This document shows, one piece after another, positions 49,701-61,442 of a stretch of 64,000 nucleotides of DNA. The DNA comes from Epiperipatus broadwayi (lineage: Eukaryota > Onychophora > Udeonychophora > Euonychophora > Peripatidae): the NCBI GenBank assembly GCA_028023455.1, contig JAQFVV010000232.1:744001-808000 (forward strand), in the 5' to 3' direction. The stretch's first letter is position 1. The number at the start of each line of letters is the position of its first letter. The notes under the pieces are model-generated. The model was not told where the DNA came from and ran no database searches. It worked only from the letters and a program-made list of their open reading frames with translations. The translations under genes were made by a program, and so were the position numbers.

Positions 49701-50760
49701 TGATAATAATAACATGCGCAGAAGTTTCAAAACTGGATCGAAGTATAAAAAGAAGAGGACAACTTCGATCTGGGTCTTTTCTCGTTTTCTGGTTAATTGT
49801 TCTTAGAGTTGCAGGTTTCCATGAGAGTGACTTGTTTCAGTGAAACGCGTCTGCACAGGAACACTACTCACTTGCTGATTGGAGTCGTCACGCTAGAATG
49901 GAAACAAAGCCTTGTGAAACACATTTCACAATGAAGAGGTCATCGCAACCGAGCTTCTTGCTCCAGCTGTGGAACGGACCAGACGTGAAGATATCGGCAG
50001 GAGAGATCAACTAAATGTCAAGGAACCCGGGATCCCAAAGGAAGACAAGTATATTATAAGAACTGATACAAGCTTACTGATAAGTTAAGATTATTTATTC
50101 CCAATTTGTAATATTGGCCAATTAACGTTAACCATGAATGATCACATCGATAGTGTCTAATTTTCAATGTTTAAAGGAACTAGCTAAAGAATTTAAGTGG
50201 GACAAGAACTTTTCATCTGATTAATAATATTTGGATTAGTGTATGTTTTTCTTTTCTAATTTTTTTCTTTACTAATTCTTGCATAAATATTTTAAATAGA
50301 TTTTAATAAATATTTAGTATTAATTTAGCACTCTCTTTGTATGTTCTTAATTTGAATATTAGATGTTGTGAATGTTAGTTAATTAATATTTAGTTAAAGA
50401 AATTACTTTTGCCATTCTATTTAATAGTTATTGACTAAGCACCGAGAATAATATTCTCTAAAAAAAATAAGTAAAGTTACAGGAAATCATAATCCCGATC
50501 TTTTAGTTACTTGCATCAAAATTATAGGATACGAGGAAGTTAGGAGTCTATTGACTATGGTGCCTTCTTGTAAATTAAAACTAACTTCATCGGTAATCCC
50601 TGTCGTAATAATTAGTAGGCCAGGTAATCAGGAAATATAGCTATGTTTTTGGAAATAGAAACGATATTTTTCTTCACATAGCTTGATTAACTTTCACTTA
50701 ATAGTGTATAAAAGAAGGCCTACCAGAATCAACCAAAACATGAGGTCGTTACAATACAAA
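49701..50760 (+). mobile_element. LTR-like island with TATA-type promoter
   Basis: Starts near TGATAATAATAACATGCGCA. It has GAAGTATAAAAAGAAGAGGA about 50 bp in and a GC-balanced 350-bp patch with CCCGGGATCCC, and a possible end GTTACA at about 50755. The contrast with flanking A/T-rich DNA and the promoter-like start suggest a solo LTR. No target duplication was found, so the call is weak. Confidence 0.35.
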
Positions 50761-53236
50761 TTGACTTAACATCTTTGAAAAAAAATTCATATTAACAAAA
50801 AATTATAACAATATTTGGTTCTTAGTAGATCTGTTGATTTGTAGCAATTACAACTTTTAGCCTGATTTAGAAAATGTGTTCATTCAAGAATACAGGCGGT
50901 ATACTAGCACGAAGAACAAAACTTTATACCATGTGTCAATGTTAGGAGGATACTAGAGTTCGAAAGTTGCAGACATTTTAATTACCGTTAAATACCAAAA
51001 TAAAATTTGTGGTTAATTGTAATTACCGACAACAAATTTATTTTTAATTAGGATATTAAAAAAGGGAAAGAAATAAAAAGTACTTTATTTAACAGAAAAA
51101 AATATTTGAATAAAAAAAGTATAGAAATTTTTTTTTTATTAAACAAAAAAAAAAAACTTTTTTTACGAAAAAAATATGATTTTCTAAAAAAATAAAATTG
51201 TTTAATAACTGAAACACAGGCTTATTATATACCTGTGTCTATATATGTAATATAGGGTATATGAGCACAGACTTTCACATGACTCTCCACTCTATCTAAT
51301 AACACTGATACACTCAAGCACATATATGCTGAAAAGATAAATAATCACCAATATTCGTATTTCATGCTAAACCAGCAATCATCAGTTGGTCCAGATTATC
51401 ATCTCCAACCCATATATACTATAAGTGCTCAGATATATATTAAGATAGACCATCTTCATACTTTAATGGACAGGCTCCAATCTACTACACACTCAAACTC
51501 TTCAACCGTCCATCCAATTGAGAATCTGATGATGGAATGCTCGAAGGCCACCCCGAGGCCGAGATTCTTGTCACACCCACGTTTTTTTCCATAACATTAA
51601 AATTGTTTAATGTTATGGAAAAAAATAGCAGTATACCCTATTCACACGAATTTTTAGTGAAATAAGATTTTAAAAAGCGTAAACTATCTAATGTTTTTGG
51701 TAATGAGCATGATCTTATCTTTAAAACAAAGTATTCTGCACTTGAAAAAGCTCTTTCTGATTCAACACTGGTTATTCTGATAGTATTTAAACTTGGATAC
51801 AGTTTTTATAGATACTCTGATCACTCTCCAGTAGTCTTAGAAAGCTTCATTTTATTGGTTGGTTTAGAAGGAGGATGAAATAGAATTTAATAGCTTTTAG
51901 CTAATTTAAAATGACTTTAAAATTATTTTTTCTTTTTCTAAAAAGTAAAATGCTTAAAAGAAAATTGTTTTATGACAGACTTCAATGAATTAAAATTTCG
52001 TTTTAAAGCCGGTAATAGTAATTTCACTAACAGTAATTTTTATTATTTTTAGTAATTGTAATTATCGGTAAAAAATATCAAATTTCGAACCCTAAAATAT
52101 ACTATCATGAAGAACAAAACTGAGAGTGAACAAGAGAAATGAAAGCAATATAAGCTAAGTGCCATTATGATGTGCTGTTTATATAAATTGGATTGGAATA
52201 TAAAGAAGTGTTAGATACACAGTAATAAGTTGATCAGTTTTCATATATATTTTTAATAGTGTTTAGATTTTTGTTTTTTCAATAAAAAATTTATTATCCA
52301 ACATGAGAATTTCTCAAAATTATCATGACTCCTTGACAGGTTGGGCACCACTGATTTAGATTGTGGAATTTTAATCAGATTTTTAAAAAACTGAATCATA
52401 ATTTATATCAAGATTATAAAATTTAATGAACTTTAAAAGAACAGCAAGTTAATTCTCTTTTATATAAACAGATTGCTTACGTAATATAATTTTTCGGAAT
52501 TTAATCTAATTTTTTCTATTATTTAATTAATATTTCTTTTCAACTTGATGTTAGTTGTTCTGCTCTAAATAACAAGATAATAAAACATGCCAGTGGGTAG
52601 TTAGAATTTAAATCAGTGTCTTCTTTTAGAAAGGTCAGTCAATTGAGTAATCTCATTGCTATCTATTGCCCATTAATTTTATTCTCTTCTTACATTTTGA
52701 CTTGCAAAATATATAGCTGCCAATGCCATATTATAAAAGTTAAAGTAACTTTTTTTTTAAAAGTATTTTTTTTAAGAACCTTTTTTTTTAATAACCTAAT
52801 GGATTATTTAACATTTTTCATTATGAAAAACAAATTAGCTTTAGAATTTATTTTGAATTACTTAAAATTTTAACATATCTCTTTATTTTTAATTATTTGG
52901 AATGCATCCTCGTGGTAGTTCAACATATCTTGAGAAGGTGTTGTTGCTATTACTAAAAGTAATAGTATTATTTCAATGTTTCATGTATATTGTAATTTAT
53001 GTGAGCATTTATTGATAAATTTCTATGAGCATTACTTGGTGTATTTAAACAACTGTACAAATTAATTTTCTATTTATATATTGACTGTTATTATTGTCAT
53101 TATTTAGAAAAAAAAAGAACTTAGAAAATATTATATTTGCAAAATATTTTCAACAGTTTTACACTATGAAATAGTAATTAATTGTTACATAACAAATATA
53201 TATGTATTATACGTACTGTATATGAATTTATTTCAG
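50761..53236 (+). other. Cul1 upstream intron sequence
   Basis: Non-coding and A/T-rich, ending in the TTTATTTCAG acceptor at 53236. Frames at 51364-51594 and 52616-52873 show no recognisable protein. A perfect hairpin is at 51582-51625. Confidence 0.5.
51582..51625. repeat. Perfect 20-bp-arm hairpin
   Basis: Arms 51582-51601 and 51606-51625 are exact inverted complements around CCATAACATT / AATGTTATGG with a 4-base loop. A stem this perfect in such sequence suggests a young micro-element or a recent foldback event. Confidence 0.85.
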
Positions 53237-53404
53237 GATGGAACAGATTTAATGGATGAAGATATATTGCGGTTTTATACTAAACAGTGGGAAGAATACC
53301 AATTTTCCAGTAAAGTTTTAAATGGTATTTGTGCTTATCTTAATAGGCATTGGGTTCGCAGAGAGTGTGACGAAGGTAGAAAAGGCATATATGAAATTTA
53401 TTCG
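53237..53404 (+). CDS. Cul1: Cullin-1 exon (N-terminal cullin repeats)
   Basis: A 56-codon exon, phase 0 at both ends, has acceptor TTTATTTCAG and donor TCG-GTATGT. Its protein contains [40 protein letters not shown] and [13 protein letters not shown]. These are near-invariant in metazoan Cullin-1 (about residues 100-160 of ~776) and lie in the first cullin repeat that helps bind the Skp1/F-box side. Cullin-1 is the scaffold of SCF E3 ubiquitin ligases in cytoplasm and nucleus, linking Rbx1-E2 to F-box substrate receptors. The ATG at 53222 is intronic and is not a start. The preceding exon (which should end ...NLLK) is not found in the window. There is no frameshift or stop, so this is a live gene rather than a pseudogene. 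Tens of kb of transposon-rich intron flank it. Confidence 0.96.
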
Positions 53405-53432
53405 GTATGTATTTTCTCATTATTTTGAGGGG

Positions 53433-53460
53433 TTTTTTTTTTTTTGGGGGGGGGGGGGGG
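53433..53460 (+). repeat. T13-G15 homopolymer block just inside intron
   Basis: Thirteen T followed by fifteen G, starting 29 bases after the Cul1 splice donor, and preceded by GAGGGG. A run of G this long in A/T-rich DNA is unusual. It could fold as a G-quadruplex in RNA or be partly an assembly or sequencing artefact. A second G run (11 G) lies at about 56018-56028. Confidence 0.8.
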
Positions 53461-53681
53461 TTACAGAGTTATATAAAACTTTACATTTTAAAAGTTTTTC
53501 CTTTTCATTCTATTTGATTCTGCTCTACAATTTTTTTTGTATGTATTCAAAATTTGTTTTTCTTTGCTTCATTATTCACAGATGATAATGAGGATACAAA
53601 ATTGAAAATTGTTTTAATATTGATTCACATTGAATTGAACAGAATACAAGTTAAAAGATATATTATTATATACCTGGGTCT

Positions 53682-54555
53682 TTTTTTGTGCGGATTTTTT
53701 TAATGCGATTCATGTTTTTTCTTAATATCTTTTTATGTGGTTTTCTTTTACGCGATAAAGAAATTCATATTTCACTTAAAATATACACGCATTAAATTTT
53801 ACATATTTTAAATGCCTGTTGAAAAAAAGTTTGGCAATAAATTTAGATATCGTAGAAGATTTAGAAAAAGATAATGAAATAGAAGTCAACGTGTTCATTT
53901 CACAGCAAAAATGATCCAAGAAAGTCTTCAACTTTTTTATCAATTGGAAAATCATTTTCTTGTTAATGACATGAAATATGAACTAAATTCCAACGACAGC
54001 TAAATAGTTGTATGTCCGTGTTATGTATGTGTATGTTTATATTTTTTTTTTATACAGATATATACATGGAGAAACTTTTAGACAGAAAAAAGCTACGAGT
54101 AAAAATATTTAAAAACTTTTATCTTTAAAAGTTTTTAAATATTTTTATTTGCAACTTTTTTCTGTCTAAAAGTTTCTCCATGTATATATGTGTATAAAAG
54201 AAAATTTAACTGTTAGTCCATTATATAACACACTCGTGGAAACGTGTTATATATATATAGTTGCACTCATGGAAGTGCATTCTCTAACAGCTAGATATAG
54301 CAATCTGGATATCGCGAGCTGCATAAACAATTAGTAAAATCATTGTCTCAAAAGTTTAATTACCGATGACATTATTGACAGAAAACTATTAACACAAAGT
54401 AATTTTACCTTGTTACTTTGGTTTTATGTGAGTTTTGAAAATTACGGAATGTATCGCACATTTTTCAAGTAAGTTAAAGTCTAATTTTTGTGCGAGTTTT
54501 TTAATGCGGGTTTTCTGGGGAACCTGTATACTACCACATAAAAAGTAACCCAGGT
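53682..54555 (+). mobile_element. Tigger/pogo-like DNA transposon remnant, copy 2
   Basis: Ends ACCTGGGT and ACCCAGGT are exact inverted complements flanked by TA-rich DNA. Subterminal TGCGGATTTTTTTAATGCGA and CTTTTTATGTGGTTTTC match copy 1 (2299-3812) in the opposite orientation, as does the remnant LAINLDIVEDLEKDNE frame. It lies in the intron between the two Cul1 exons. A block at about 54017-54307 is missing from copy 1 at the corresponding point, so it is nested. Confidence 0.7.
54017..54307. mobile_element. Nested insertion with ~64-bp-arm hairpin
   Basis: Inside the Tigger-like copy, arms at about 54057-54120 and 54126-54189 are inverted complements with about four mismatches (CATGGAGAAACTTTTAGACA on both). 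Next to it, ATAACAC...GTGTTAT forms another short stem near 54226-54254. The empty site is the continuous sequence in copy 1 around 3440-3460. It is a foldback-type micro-element. Confidence 0.75.
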
Positions 54556-56277
54556 ATATATATAAAAAACATAAGAATAAATAATATTTTTTATAATAAT
54601 GAACATTTTGAATTAAATTGATATATATTATCAATTAGTTAATACTTCTCAGTTTAAAATGTGATTAATATTTTTAAAAATTAATTAATTACACTTTTTT
54701 CAATTGAACATTATAAAGTTTTAATAATCATTAGAAGAAGGAATTAAAAAATCTTTTGATAAATCAATTTATAGGAAATGGCAAAAATATCTGATGGCAT
54801 TGGAGAATTTGTACAAAATGTGCACTTGGAAAAACTTTGTAAACTTATTTAAATGCAGTTAATATTATAATTTTTAAGAGTTTGGCAATCATGGTAAAGA
54901 CATGCAAACTATTATTTACTATGAGTAAGCATATAATCACAAAGCAGTCATGTCAGTATGTATTACTAATATAAATTACAGATTCTAAAGAAACATTTTA
55001 TAAATAAACTTGCAAATACATCAACCCTTTCACATATCAATGCCAATCTTTTTTGTCATATAAAAGTCAATCAATGTTTTTTATTTGACCTTTGGTTGTA
55101 TATAAATCAAACATTGACAGTAAAAAAGACTGAAATTTAAAATTATTAGCAGTTTTTGTTTACAAATCAATCAAGTCATCTTATTGAGTTATAATAATTT
55201 TAAATTCGTGTAAATGATTTTTACTGCTGATTGAATATATGTAACCATTTTCATCTGGCAGTCTATGATTTCTTTGCAATATATACAACTGAAAGTTGAG
55301 TGAAATATCTGATAAAATAAATACACTGGTTTTGATATATAAAAGAATAGATGTATTTGCAAATTTATAAAATGGTTCTTTAAAATTTGCTTGTAATTTG
55401 TCCTGGTAATGTATTTAGATGTGAATAGTGTGTCCATATTTCCACAGAGTCTAATTATAACACACAACCAAAAAAAAAAAAATTTAATTTGAGATTACTG
55501 TACATTTCAGTATGAAATAAAAAAAATCACAAATCATATAATTACAGTTACATTCCTAACAATATGCTGATTTTGTAATTTAAACAAAAGCAAAAGCTAA
55601 TTATTCATATACACTGTATATATATTATCTATCAAAACAAAATCACGAATTGAAATCACTTATTACTAACGTACGAAAATAATGGGGGGAGCCACTTCCA
55701 TTTTGGAAAATTACTGATTAACCAATTAAAAAGTAAAAATGAGTGGTTAAGAAGACCTGGACAATTAACTGTCCCGAAAGAATATGTTGGAATAAGAGAG
55801 ATAAAATCAGGACGTATGGACACCCCTACACATGAATGTTCCATGCAGTATTTATATTTCTAACTTTATATATTAGATCAGCAGTGTTGCAATTAAAATT
55901 ATTAGTAAGTAATTGATAATATATATAATTTAATCTTAATAATAATAATGCTGCCCCAAAGATTATCATAGTTGGTGTTATATTCCTTTACAAATAACTG
56001 ATTTAAAAATTATAGGTGGGGGGGGGGGAGCTTAATAGTCATAAAGTCCTAATCACATCAGATTTGCATTTAAATAAATATTTTTACTGGCAATATATCC
56101 TTAGCTTTCATATGTTTCTTTTTCAAGGTTTAATTAAATTGTAATATTTTCTGTATTTTTTATTCAACTCCCTTTGAAATATTTTTTTTCTAAATGATTT
56201 AAAGCTCATATTAAATCGTGAATTGTTTTGCCAATTCCTAATAATCTTCAATTTTTTTCTTTAAATTTATTTTTTAG
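54556..56277 (+). other. Cul1 intron sequence
   Basis: Non-coding. Short frames at 54413-55844 on the - strand are not supported. It ends in the T-rich acceptor TTTATTTTTTAG. Confidence 0.6.
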
Positions 56278-56328
56278 TTAGCACTAGTCACATGGAGGGA
56301 TCATTTATTTAAACCACTAAATAAGCAG
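56278..56328 (+). CDS. Cul1: Cullin-1 exon (17 codons)
   Basis: The 51-bp exon encodes LALVTWRDHLFKPLNKQ, which directly follows ...GIYEIYS in Cullin-1 proteins, so the junction with 53237-53404 is exact and in phase 0. The acceptor is TTTTTTAG and the donor CAG-GTAAGAT, a full consensus. It falls at about residues 160-177 of the family protein, within the N-terminal cullin repeats. The next exon (starting near VTNAVLKLIE in relatives) does not appear in the remaining 7.7 kb, so the following intron is longer than that and contains the LINE. The exon is too short to be seen by open-frame length and was found by homology to the neighbour. Confidence 0.95.
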
Positions 56329-56490
56329 GTAAGATAAATTGGTGGTCTTGTTTTAAATTTCTTATTATTATATGTATCTATGATTGTGTGTACATATCAA
56401 ATACATGTGTATTTTGCTTTGTGTAACAGTTTTAGTCAAGATTCTTATTTTTAATTGTTCAAGATTGAAAGGATTTATTTACAGAAATAT

Positions 56491-58400
56491 GAACAATACC
56501 AATAAAAAAAATTCTGAAAATGTCAAGAATGCAAAAAACAAAAGGGCTCTAAGATTGGAAAGTCAGAGAGAAGAAATAGCTGAAATTAAAAAAATAATAA
56601 TGGACCAATTAAAAGATTTAATGGAATTTTTATCTGATAAATATAATGAAATTATTAAAAGACTTCTAATTCATGAAAAAGAAAATATGGAAATTAAAAG
56701 AGATGTGAAAGTGATAATTGAAAAAAATAATATAATTAATGATAGTCTGCAAAAACTTGAGGACGTTAAAAATAACAGTAACAATTAAGATTAGCCTTTA
56801 TTAAAATACATGGATTAATAGCTAAAGAAAATGAAGATATGATCAATATATTTAATTTGATTAAGAATAAATTGGTCATGAGAGAATTGTACCATTTATC
56901 GCTATCTTCGGGTTTATACAGTTTAAATTACACTTATTCGGTGACCAAATTAAATCCACTCTGATAATTTACGGTCACACAACACAGCATAATGTAACTA
57001 ACTTTTACTAATAGTTGGAGAAAGAACCAATTTTTAATTTGCTTATCATGTTCCAGGATTCTATACATGAATCCACTAGCTCTCCCCATCTATCTTTATT
57101 AATCGCTATTAAATGAAAATTTGCTGCGCTCTGGAGGATTATTTTTAGATATGGCATTGGCAATATATTCCAATACTAAGGAGAGAATGAAATATAATAT
57201 TAAAATTAAGTGATTATTAAAAGATAATGTTCTGAGAATCCTGATTTTCAGTCATATGATTTAACGCAGTTTCTTATTGTTAAGTTTTAACTGTTCAATT
57301 ATAGCATTTTCAGAAATTACCATGCATGGTTTTTGTCCTTAGTGTGAGCCATTGTATGATCTTATTACAGCTCGTAGGCAGTCAGGAGTTTTAAGATTCA
57401 GGTAGGTGATGGGCTTCACTCACAACATTATTACAACTTCAGGAAGGAAAAAAGTGTCTGCAAACGAATTCTTCTCTACTCACACATGGTATAATGGTTT
57501 AGTCTGCTGGTGAGAATACTTGGGCGCATATTATTAGTGTCCTTGAACAAGAAATCAAAATCAGTTTATATCAAATTGTTATTAGAAGTCATGCAGAATA
57601 CCAGATATAACAAAGAAGTCTCTTGCTCACTGATCTCTTACCCCTCCTTAATTTTAGTCTATTGCGCACATCCTGTTTATACTTTTATAACTTTGACCAA
57701 TTTGTTGTATTTTTTATTTCTAATGTGATCTTTTCCCCTCTTCGGTGGCCATCTTTAATTACAGTGAAAGAATGCTGTGAATTTACTTTAGTTAATGGAA
57801 ATTGTCTTGCAATAAGAATTTACATTCTTATCTCAGTAAAGATAAAAAGTAAAAATTTGTTATTCTCTTATTTTTTTCTCTAAGTCGAAATTATAACTTA
57901 CGTTGTCTAAAATAAAACAAATTGTATTTATAAAGAAAAAATACTATTCTCTCTCTTAGGAGATAAAATTATTTTGATTCTAAATTGCCAATGGCGGTTG
58001 TACCACAAATACGGTACAATTATATAGAGTAAAAAATAGATTCACTGAAAGAGATTTTATCTTAAAATTGAATTTAAAGATATTAATTACAGTAAAGAAT
58101 GGCTAAATAAAAAAGAAAAGATTATTTTAAAAAATAAATATACATTTTTAATGATTTGATTACACAAGATAAAGGAGATAAAAGAATATATATTAATAAT
58201 GCTTTAACAAAAGTAAATAAAAAATTATTATAGAAAAGTAAAAATATAGCAAAAATATATATGGATTAAAAATGGTTAAATTTTCTGCAAGAAAAATGAT
58301 GGAGACAATAAAATACATATAAAGAATGAAAATGGCATTATTTTAAATATCTTCGAATGTATTCCAATAGAAAATGGATAAGCTTTTTATATTGAAAGAC
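56491..58400 (+). pseudogene. Non-LTR retrotransposon ORF1, interrupted
   Basis: ATG 56491 (MNNTNKKNSENV) opens a 99-codon Lys/Glu-rich coiled-coil region ending at 56788. After a frameshift, IRLAFIKIHGLIAKENEDMI continues to MREL at 56888. A 1.13 kb insertion follows, and the frame resumes at YRVKNRFTERDFI (58021). Further on, RIYINNALTKVNKKLL matches the widespread animal LINE ORF1 block (yiNe.Ltp.nr.Lf), followed by a degenerate ENENGIILNIFE. ORF1 protein binds element RNA. The element lies in the Cul1 intron in the same orientation, about 160 bp after the exon. The 43 codons upstream of 56491 in the same frame are probably not coding. Confidence 0.75.
56889..58017 (+). mobile_element. 1.13 kb insertion in LINE ORF1, AATT duplication
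   Basis: Starts GTACCATTTATCGC and ends ATACGGTAC. AATT is duplicated on both sides (56885-56888, 58018-58021), and removing one copy restores the ORF1 frame. The termini are short inverted repeats (GTACC/GGTAC). It could equally be read as TGTACC...GGTACA, as in LTR-A starts. It contains GATGGGCTTCACTCAC, similar to a word in the family C LTR at 19510. Open frames inside (57510-57883) are not recognised. Confidence 0.8.
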
Positions 58401-58479
58401 ATTGTAAATAAATATGTGAAGAATTTTAATGTATTTGAAAATTGGAAAATAGAAATTAAAGAATTTAGTATTGAAAACA

Positions 58480-61174
58480 TATTAACCTTAGAAGTATAAG
58501 AAAAAATTGGGATGGATTAATTGCAACTATATCCTCTTACATTAATTTGATTGATTTTTTAATACTAACTGAAACATATATAAAAAATGAAGAAGTTAAT
58601 CTTTATAACATTATAAATTATAAAAAAAATTGCATATTATAAAAATCGTAGAAAAGGTGGAGGTATATTGATTTTTATTAGAGAAAATATTTTTGTTGAC
58701 AAACTGGAAGTCAGTTTTGAAGCAATTTATATAAATTTTAAATTAAATAGCAATAAAGTTATATTATTAACAATATACCGATTATCAGATAATGATAATA
58801 AAATCTTTGCAGGTGAATTAAAATCATGGTTAAAATGTTTGAGATTAACTAACAATGAAATAATACTCATAAGTGGTAGAAACATTGATTTATTCAAAAA
58901 TTCTAAAACTGTTAATATAGATTATGAGATACTTTCTCATGTTAAAACATACAAAAGAAGAAATTATAAGATTGTTGATCATTATTTTATATTTACATCT
59001 ATTTCAAAATGCAAAATAATAGAATATCAGAAATAGTGGAAAATAAATCGATATAATAGTAAATTAGTTAGAAAATTTTTACAAGAAACTGGTGGAATGA
59101 GGTCAAAAAAATTAATGGCATTAAAGTTATGTATGAGAAGTTTGTACAAATGTTCAAAGTTGTATAGAATAAGTCGCAAGAAATCATTGTAATTAAAAAA
59201 TATAATAAAAAGTTCAATGTTATTTAGATAAATAAAAAAAATATAGTAATTAATACAAGAAAAAAACAACTTATGGAAATAATGAAAAAAAATAAAGTCA
59301 TAATTTATTTCTTAAATATAATGCATTAAGAAATAAAGTTAATTCTATGATAAGAGCACAGAAATGATTGTTTTATAATAAATTTCTTAATGAAAATAGA
59401 AGTGATGCAAAAAAAAACTTGGAGAAAAATAGATAAAATATTAAGGAAATCAAGTTCTACAAATGATGAAGATTTAAAAAAATATTTTAATATAAATGAT
59501 GATTTTCTTCTAGCAAAGACTTAATACTATATTTGTAGAAAGAATTAACAAGCTAAAACAAATTAATCATGATAGTAATATTTTGAAAACAGAATAGTCA
59601 ACCTAATTCAATATTTATGCCATATTTAAATGAATATTTATGTGAAATAATAAAAGAATGTAGAGTTAATATAAACCCAGGGTATAGATACAATTAGAAT
59701 GGTAGGCATAAAACATAATATTGACTTTCTCTCAGATGTTATAATTTATATGATTAATAAATTAAAACAACATAGTGAGTTTCCTATAGTATTAAAATCA
59801 TCTACAGTAAGACTAGTATAAATCTGATGCTAAAAATAATTTTAATTACTATAGAGCTCTATCTGTTATTCCTTCAGTTGCTAAAGTAATAGAAAATATA
59901 TATTTATAAAATAAAATAAAAAATTAATTAAAAATATTTTTTTTAATAAAAACCAATGTGGATTCACAAAAAGAAGAAACATAACTATATTATTAGAGAA
60001 TTTTGCTGATAAAATTAGTAGTGAATTAAATGCTAAAAAATATGTAACTAATTTTTTTAGATTTTTATAAGGTAAATTTTGATATTAGTGAGCATAAGCA
60101 ATTGATTCACAGTTTACAAAACTTGTGGAGTTAAAGAAAATTTGCTAGTTTTTTTTTTTACTTTATTTAAATGATAGCTAAGTTGTATCAAAAATATCAA
60201 TTGTATTGAGTAATGAGCAAAAAAATTTATATGGGGCTCTTCAAGGTTTTATATTTAGCGCATTGTTTTTCAATTTTCACAAATGATCTAGGAAATATTA
60301 ATATTGAAGGATCAATGTGCAGATGATACTGTTATTATGATTATAAATAACAAAATTGATATTGTAATTAAAGAATGTCAAGAAAGTCTGAGCAATGTCT
60401 TTTGATGCTTTGAAAGAGGAATTTGTATAAATGGAGAAAAAACAAAATGTATGTTAATATGCTTTCCTGACATAAAATGTAAAAATATTGGTATACATCT
60501 GCATTCACTTCATTGTTTATATGAGTATAGTGTAATATGTAATGATAATAAGAGTAGAAAAGTAGAACAAATAAAATGTATTATATATCTTGGAATGAAG
60601 ATAGATAAAAAAAATGTCTTTGCAACATCATATAAACATACTAATTAATAAATTTAGATATTTTACAGCAATGTTTTGTAAAATCAAAAATATTTTTTCT
60701 TTAAATATTCTTATTGTTTTATACAAATGTTTGTGTGAATCTTTATTGAGGTATGGAATAATGCTTTATGGTTTTGCAAGTTTTTCTAATATTAATAGAT
60801 TAGTATTACTGCGCAAAAGAATAATTGATCTAATAGAAATAAATTATATCAAAAAAGAAAAAAGTGGATACAGAAATAATATTTTATTATTCAATCAACT
60901 TCTTGATTATATAATTATGGAGAAAATATTTTTTTCATTCAAAAAACTTAATATAAAACAATTTGAAATGTGTCTAAGGAAAACCGATACATACATAATT
61001 TCAAATTATTGTAATAAATATGGAACTAGAATAAGAAATTATTATATTCCTAAATTATTTAATAATTTCCTTATTGAATTAAGAAACTTACATTATAGGG
61101 AAATAAAAAAAAAATTTTACAAAATATATGAAAGAGATGAGAAAGGGGAAAAATTAGTATATAGAAAAATATAA
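58480..61174 (+). pseudogene. Non-LTR retrotransposon ORF2: endonuclease and reverse transcriptase
   Basis: Endonuclease: NWDGLIATISSYINLIDFLI, LTETYI and GGGILIFIRENI, then the open frame 58668-59036 with IILISGRNIDLF, where the family has SGDFNiDl, so a catalytic Asp is damaged. RT in broken frames: GIDTIRMVGIKHNIDFLS, YRALSVIPSVAKVIENIYL (NYRpIS block), KNQCGFTKRRNIT (QfGFrk..sT), LYGALQGFIFSALFF (GvpQGs position) and CADDTVIM (FADD active site, near 60318). The 186-codon frame 60614-61174 is the intact C-terminal domain (LYKCLCESLLRYGIMLYG). Order is that of a jockey/CR1-type LINE. It nicks target DNA and primes cDNA synthesis. Many stops make it inactive. Confidence 0.85.
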
Positions 61175-61442
61175 ATGAATATTTAATGTTATATAATCAA
61201 TATGTTTATTATATAATTAATATATTATTGAAATGTAAATTATTGTTGTTATTAGCATATTTTATATTATGTTTAAAATAGCATGTAGATATATAAAATG
61301 TTAGAAAAATTTTCTTCTACATAAAACCACCACTAGGGCTTAGTAGGAGAATGACATTTGTACTTGTGTAAATATATGTTCACTTTATTTAAATGAATGA
61401 ACGTATTTTAATAAACTGCATTATTAATTATTGAATATATAT
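61175..61442 (+). other. LINE 3' untranslated tail
   Basis: Follows the ORF2 stop. It contains ACCACCACTAGGGCTTAGTA and ATTTTAATAAACTGC, then runs into the ATAT where a solo LTR-A starts. No poly(A) tail or simple 3' repeat is clear, so the true 3' end may be displaced by that insertion. Confidence 0.6.

Noticed and set aside
53322-53585. 87-codon frame overlapping the Cul1 exon
   Set aside because: It is the +1 frame of the exon read through the splice donor and the T/G tract.
56384-56490. Upstream ATG extension of the LINE ORF1 frame
   Set aside because: The added residues are hydrophobic and cysteine-rich, unlike ORF1, and overlap the first bases of a Cul1 intron; ATG 56491 begins the typical charged region.
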